Origin: Bacillota bacterium
Lineage (GTDB): Bacteria; Bacillota; Clostridia; Peptostreptococcales; Anaerovoracaceae
Length of the DNA stretch: 46,454 nucleotides
Direction of reading: 5' to 3'
Assembly (NCBI GenBank): GCA_017417045.1
Contig: JAFPZZ010000012.1
Span: forward strand, 1-46,454
Part shown: positions 43,894-46,454 of the stretch, in pieces
Position numbering within the stretch: position 1 is the stretch's first letter
Layout: each line of letters begins with the position of its first letter
Made by a program: the position numbers and the translations under genes
Notes under the pieces: generated by a model
What the model saw: the letters and a program-made list of their open reading frames with translations, nothing else
The model's database searches: none
Told to the model about the DNA's origin: nothing

Positions 43894-43924
43894 TATAATC
43901 CTTCCGTTGAATTCAAAGGAAGGA
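43894..43924 (+). promoter_or_regulatory. Thioesterase -10 and 26-bp imperfect palindrome over the start site
   Basis: TATAAT lies at 43894-43899. A 26-base palindrome with one mismatched pair spans 43899-43924 and has the core TTGAATTCAA (43907-43916). It covers the expected transcription start and the AAGGAAGGA ribosome binding site. It could be an operator or an RNA hairpin masking the ribosome binding site. Upstream, 43776-43802 holds a 10-bp hairpin without a T run. Confidence 0.6.
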
Positions 43925-43934
43925 AATACCTCAT

Positions 43935-44660
43935 ATGGACAGCAGATACAGCAGGGACGTGCTCGTGCTCCAGACGCATTGCGACAGGAATCTCAGGCTC
44001 AGCATACCGGCGGCCGCGGGGCTCTGCCTCGATACCGCCAACATACAGTCCGAGCTCTACGGCTTCGGCGTAGGCGCCCTGGATCTAAGAGGCAGGTACT
44101 GGGTCGTGAGCAAGCACCGCTTCCGTTTTGTCGGGAGCGCGCACAACATGGACGAGGTGCGCGTGACCACCTGGCCTGAAAAGCCCGGGAAGCTGCGTTG
44201 CTTCAGGAACTACACGATAGAAAAGGAAGGCGAGCCCGTAGCGTTCGGCAAGAGCGAGTGGGCGGTCCTGGATAAGGAGAGCGGCAGGCCGACTCCGCCG
44301 ATCGACATCTATCCCAAGGGAATGGATCTGACTGACGACACGACCTTCACCGACTCTTTCGCGCGGATCAGCGACGACTTCGAATCCGAGGTCTTCGCGG
44401 GCTACAGGATCACGTCAAACGACATCGATATGGCCACGCACATGAACAACGTGCGCTATTTCTGGGCCGTGATGGGCCTCTTTTCCTCAGAGAAGATCGA
44501 GGCCATGAAGATACGCGAGATAGAGCTGCACTACAAGTCGCAGGCCAGGGAAGGGGAGACGCTGCTCTTCCAAAAGCGTGAAAACGAAGACTCCCTGGAG
44601 CTCAGGGCTTCCGCCGGCGACGGCCGCACGGTCCTGCTCGCGAGGATACTAAAAGGGTAG
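43935..44660 (+). CDS. Acyl-ACP thioesterase (FatA/FatB-like)
   Basis: 241 residues, start ATG at 43935. Two tandem hotdog domains, about 5-130 and 145-240. The first carries RYWVVSKHRFRFVG, the second the catalytic-region pattern ITSNDIDMATHMNNVRYFWAVM with the Asn-His-Asn type arrangement (D..THMNN) of the acyl-ACP thioesterase family. It releases free fatty acids from acyl carrier protein, in the cytosol. Such bacterial enzymes are widespread in gut Clostridia and may supply fatty acids or adjust membrane composition. It stands alone, with its own promoter and terminator. Confidence 0.92.
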   Translation: MDSRYSRDVLVLQTHCDRNLRLSIPAAAGLCLDTANIQSELYGFGVGALDLRGRYWVVSKHRFRFVGSAHNMDEVRVTTWPEKPGKLRCFRNYTIEKEGEPVAFGKSEWAVLDKESGRPTPPIDIYPKGMDLTDDTTFTDSFARISDDFESEVFAGYRITSNDIDMATHMNNVRYFWAVMGLFSSEKIEAMKIREIELHYKSQAREGETLLFQKRENEDSLELRASAGDGRTVLLARILKG

Positions 44661-44705
44661 ATACAGGGGTATATAGGGATATAGAGGTATAGATATATAA
44701 CAAAA

Positions 44706-44742
44706 CGGCACGCGGGATATTCCCTGAGTGCCGCTTTTCTTT
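44706..44742 (+). terminator. Thioesterase terminator
   Basis: CGGCAC (44706-44711) pairs with GTGCCG (44728-44733) around an inner GGGA/TCCC stem, then CTTTTCTTT. Confidence 0.8.
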
Positions 44743-44828
44743 GATGTTTTGATCGCCTTTTGGTCCTTCCGCCGGGCTGCGCGCGAAGATGACGCCGCTC
44801 CGCAGGCCCAAGTCAGGCCTCCGCCGCT

Positions 44829-45980
44829 CTACAAAGAGGCGGGAGAACCTATCCTTTCGAAGCGTACGGACCTTACGACCAGGGGCAGTATGTCCTCCTC
44901 GTCGAACTCGTCGAAGGGGCCGATATCTCCATCGAACTCCATTACGTATTCGAACGGGCCGTGGCTCATGTAGAATATCATGTTCTCGAAGTTCCAGCCT
45001 CCGCAGTACCAGCCGTCATCGAAGAGCTCTTTGCCGGTCTTGCCGATCAGCGCGTCCATCTCCTCCTGAGCCGGAGTCATCTCCGAAAGGTTCTCGATCC
45101 TGAGCACCTTCAGCGGGGACAAGAGCTCCGCGAGCTTTTCATCGTAGTTCTCGTCGTCCCAGTCCAGAGCGAATACGGCCTCCCTGGTCTCGTCGGGGAG
45201 CTCGGCGACGGCGCGGTAGATGTTCCAGTCCTGCTCGAAGGCGTAGACGTAGCTGTCGTCGTAGGTGGACGTCCCGTAATCGGGGAGTCCGAGGAGCTGG
45301 CCCAGGGTCTCGACGCTGCCGAGGTCTACATGGGTCTCATCCTTTCCCTTTACGCCGAAGTGCGCGACGTATTCGCCGCTCTCGCTCAGCTCGGCCGTGA
45401 ACTTCATATCGGTCGTGACTTCTTCGCCGTCCTTGGTCCAGTTGTGGAACTTCCAGCCTTCGTCCGGCCTGGCTTCTATCGTGTAGGTCTCGGGCTCCGC
45501 CAGCCCGATATATCCTGACTGCATCGGATACTCCTCGTCGAACTCGGGGTCTGCGCTGCCTTCGGCGTAGGAGATCGTGCCGAAGCCGTCGGTGTTGATC
45601 AGGACGACTATAGACGCGGTCGGTATCTCGTAGGGCAGGAGGTGATAGGTCCCGCCATCCTTGACGGCGAACAGTATGCCGTCCTCGCCTTCTTCGGATA
45701 CGGTCACGATGAACGGGTCTCCTTCCTCGTACTCGGCAAGTATGTCGCCCTTCAGGGTCTTCCCTTCCTGGGCTATGACGGCGCCGTGTATGCCTTCATC
45801 AAGCATGCAGCCGACGTACCAGCCGGGGGCGCTTTCATCCTCTGACTTCATGATGTAGACCAGGTTGCCGCTGTCGTCGCTGAAGTAGCCTTCGCGCGTC
45901 CAGGTGAAGTTCTTGTCTCCGCAGGCCGCCATGGATAGTATCATGGCGATGGCGAGCAGCATGCCTAAAGTTTTTCTCAT
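44829..45980 (-). CDS. Predicted lipoprotein with Ig/InlB-like repeat region
   Basis: 383 residues, start ATG at 45980. Lipoprotein signal peptide with lipobox SMAAC (Cys20). The mature part is strongly acidic; a middle segment, about 135-210, is an InlB-type or bacterial Ig-like repeat (IEARPDEGWKFHNWTKDGEEV ... YVAHFGVKG). The C-terminal third (about 255-383) is an unrecognised domain with many Tyr, Trp and Glu residues. It should sit on the outer face of the membrane. Its leader contains two hairpin-forming repeats. No neighbour suggests a role. Confidence 0.75.
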   Translation of the reverse strand: MRKTLGMLLAIAMILSMAACGDKNFTWTREGYFSDDSGNLVYIMKSEDESAPGWYVGCMLDEGIHGAVIAQEGKTLKGDILAEYEEGDPFIVTVSEEGEDGILFAVKDGGTYHLLPYEIPTASIVVLINTDGFGTISYAEGSADPEFDEEYPMQSGYIGLAEPETYTIEARPDEGWKFHNWTKDGEEVTTDMKFTAELSESGEYVAHFGVKGKDETHVDLGSVETLGQLLGLPDYGTSTYDDSYVYAFEQDWNIYRAVAELPDETREAVFALDWDDENYDEKLAELLSPLKVLRIENLSEMTPAQEEMDALIGKTGKELFDDGWYCGGWNFENMIFYMSHGPFEYVMEFDGDIGPFDEFDEEDILPLVVRSVRFERIGSPASL

Positions 45981-46001
45981 ATTCTCAACTCCATTAATTA
46001 T

Positions 46002-46078
46002 CCCGGCGGGTGTCCGCTGCCGATGTGCAGCCGGATCCGCCGGGAGTTATTATACCATATAGGCGCCATATGTGGCGC
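46002..46078 (-). promoter_or_regulatory. Leader of the lipoprotein gene: promoter, hairpin and upstream inverted repeat
   Basis: On the minus strand TATAAT lies at 46054-46049. Upstream, GCGCCA and TGGCGC (46063-46078) form a 6-bp inverted repeat over the -35 position, where no consensus hexamer is visible. Downstream, CCCGGCGG (46002-46009) pairs with CCGCCGGG (46037-46044), enclosing a second GCTGC/GCAGC stem. This suggests activator- or repressor-dependent transcription and a structured leader; both are inference. Confidence 0.45.
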
Positions 46079-46145
46079 TAAAGATGATATGTGTCATGAC
46101 GCGCCGGAGATGATCGTCATCGGGCGGCGCGGTGGATGAGCCGCA

Positions 46146-46454
46146 TCAGTAGATGGGTACGGGCTTCTTGTCCTTGGGGATGAAGCATTCGTTCTCGTAG
46201 ACCCTTCCCTTAAGGTTGGTCTGGAGCTCTTCCTTGGCCTTCTCGATGGTGCCGGGCTTGTCCAGGACATCGAGGACGATGTTCGCCATGATCTGGGCGG
46301 CGAGGTTCATTCCCTTGTGGGCGACTGGGCTCTTACCCTGAGCGGTCACGTTCCAGCTGTGTCCCGGAGTTCCGACGGCCCAGGTCGGTACGGAGATCAT
46401 GACGGTCGGAACGACCCAGCTGACGTCGGAAACGTCGGTGCTGGTGGGCTGATC
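46146..46454 (-). CDS. AbgB-like M20D amidohydrolase (C-terminal fragment, runs off window)
   Basis: The last 102 residues of a gene that enters from the right. The segment STDVSDVSWVVPTVMISV, followed by GTPGHSWNVTAQGKSPVAHKGM, is characteristic of p-aminobenzoyl-glutamate hydrolase subunit B-type M20 enzymes, with the metal-binding His in GHSW and the dimer-region KGM helix. These cut amide bonds of aminobenzoyl-glutamate or aminoacyl-glutamate compounds. Stop TGA at 46146-46148. A related but distinct M20D gene lies at 23048. The N-terminal metal site is outside the window. Confidence 0.88.
   Translation of the reverse strand, partial: DQPTSTDVSDVSWVVPTVMISVPTWAVGTPGHSWNVTAQGKSPVAHKGMNLAAQIMANIVLDVLDKPGTIEKAKEELQTNLKGRVYENECFIPKDKKPVPIY

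Overview
The window is a GC-rich (near 60 % by eye) stretch of a Gram-positive, anaerobic-type chromosome. An S-box (SAM-I) riboswitch on metK, a YtvI-type AI-2E family membrane protein, rubrerythrin, an AddB-type nuclease, an S-layer-anchored protein and strong Shine-Dalgarno sites all point to class Clostridia (Bacillota), plausibly host-associated. Native genes use ATA (Ile) and AGG (Arg) heavily despite the GC content. I cannot name the species.

Layout. 1-4.4 kb: an Amadori-product (fructoselysine-type) catabolic locus, with a SIS-domain deglycase and a PfkB kinase, divergent from an operon of a GntR/UTRA regulator, a DUF2974 hydrolase and a HAD phosphatase cut by the window edge. 4.4-8.4 kb: a flavin-binding PPOX protein followed by shikimate genes aroA, a fused aroC-chorismate mutase, and aroK. 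8.5-12.6 kb: an amidohydrolase, an ECF S component whose reading frame is broken near its start, a TetR regulator interrupted by a stop, rubrerythrin and a small lipoprotein. 12.8-22.7 kb: a zinc-ribbon/Ala-Glu-repeat/MORN-like membrane protein, metK with its riboswitch, an MGMT-type protein, secA, prfB with its programmed +1 frameshift, a YtvI-like membrane protein, a HAD phosphatase and tRNA-Thr(CGT). 23-25.1 kb: an M20 amidohydrolase and a small membrane protein.

25.2-28.6 kb is markedly AT-richer. It holds a NUDIX hydrolase translationally coupled to a 978-residue PLD-nuclease/SF2-helicase/DUF3427 protein, immediately followed by a second, GC-rich NUDIX gene. This looks like an acquired nucleic-acid-processing or defence-like cassette and is the best candidate for an under-described system. 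29-32.5 kb: a DUF6054-like protein, a serine hydrolase lipoprotein split by an in-frame TAA, and a HigBA-type toxin-antitoxin pair. 32.6-37.7 kb, minus strand: a large secreted lipase-like SLH protein, an XRE-AbrB regulator and a two-gene ABC exporter. 38-40.3 kb: an AT-richer patch with an S41 peptidase, a 49-residue membrane peptide and tRNA-Ala(GGC). 40.4-46.4 kb: addB without addA beside it, an acyl-ACP thioesterase with a palindrome over its start site, a lipoprotein, and the 3' end of an AbgB-like M20 amidohydrolase.

Several genes carry coding interruptions: in-frame TAA in the TetR and serine-hydrolase genes, and a frame break at an A6 run in the ECF S component. RF2 has SPY where the stop-codon recognition tripeptide SPF is expected. 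These should be checked against reads before being treated as biology.
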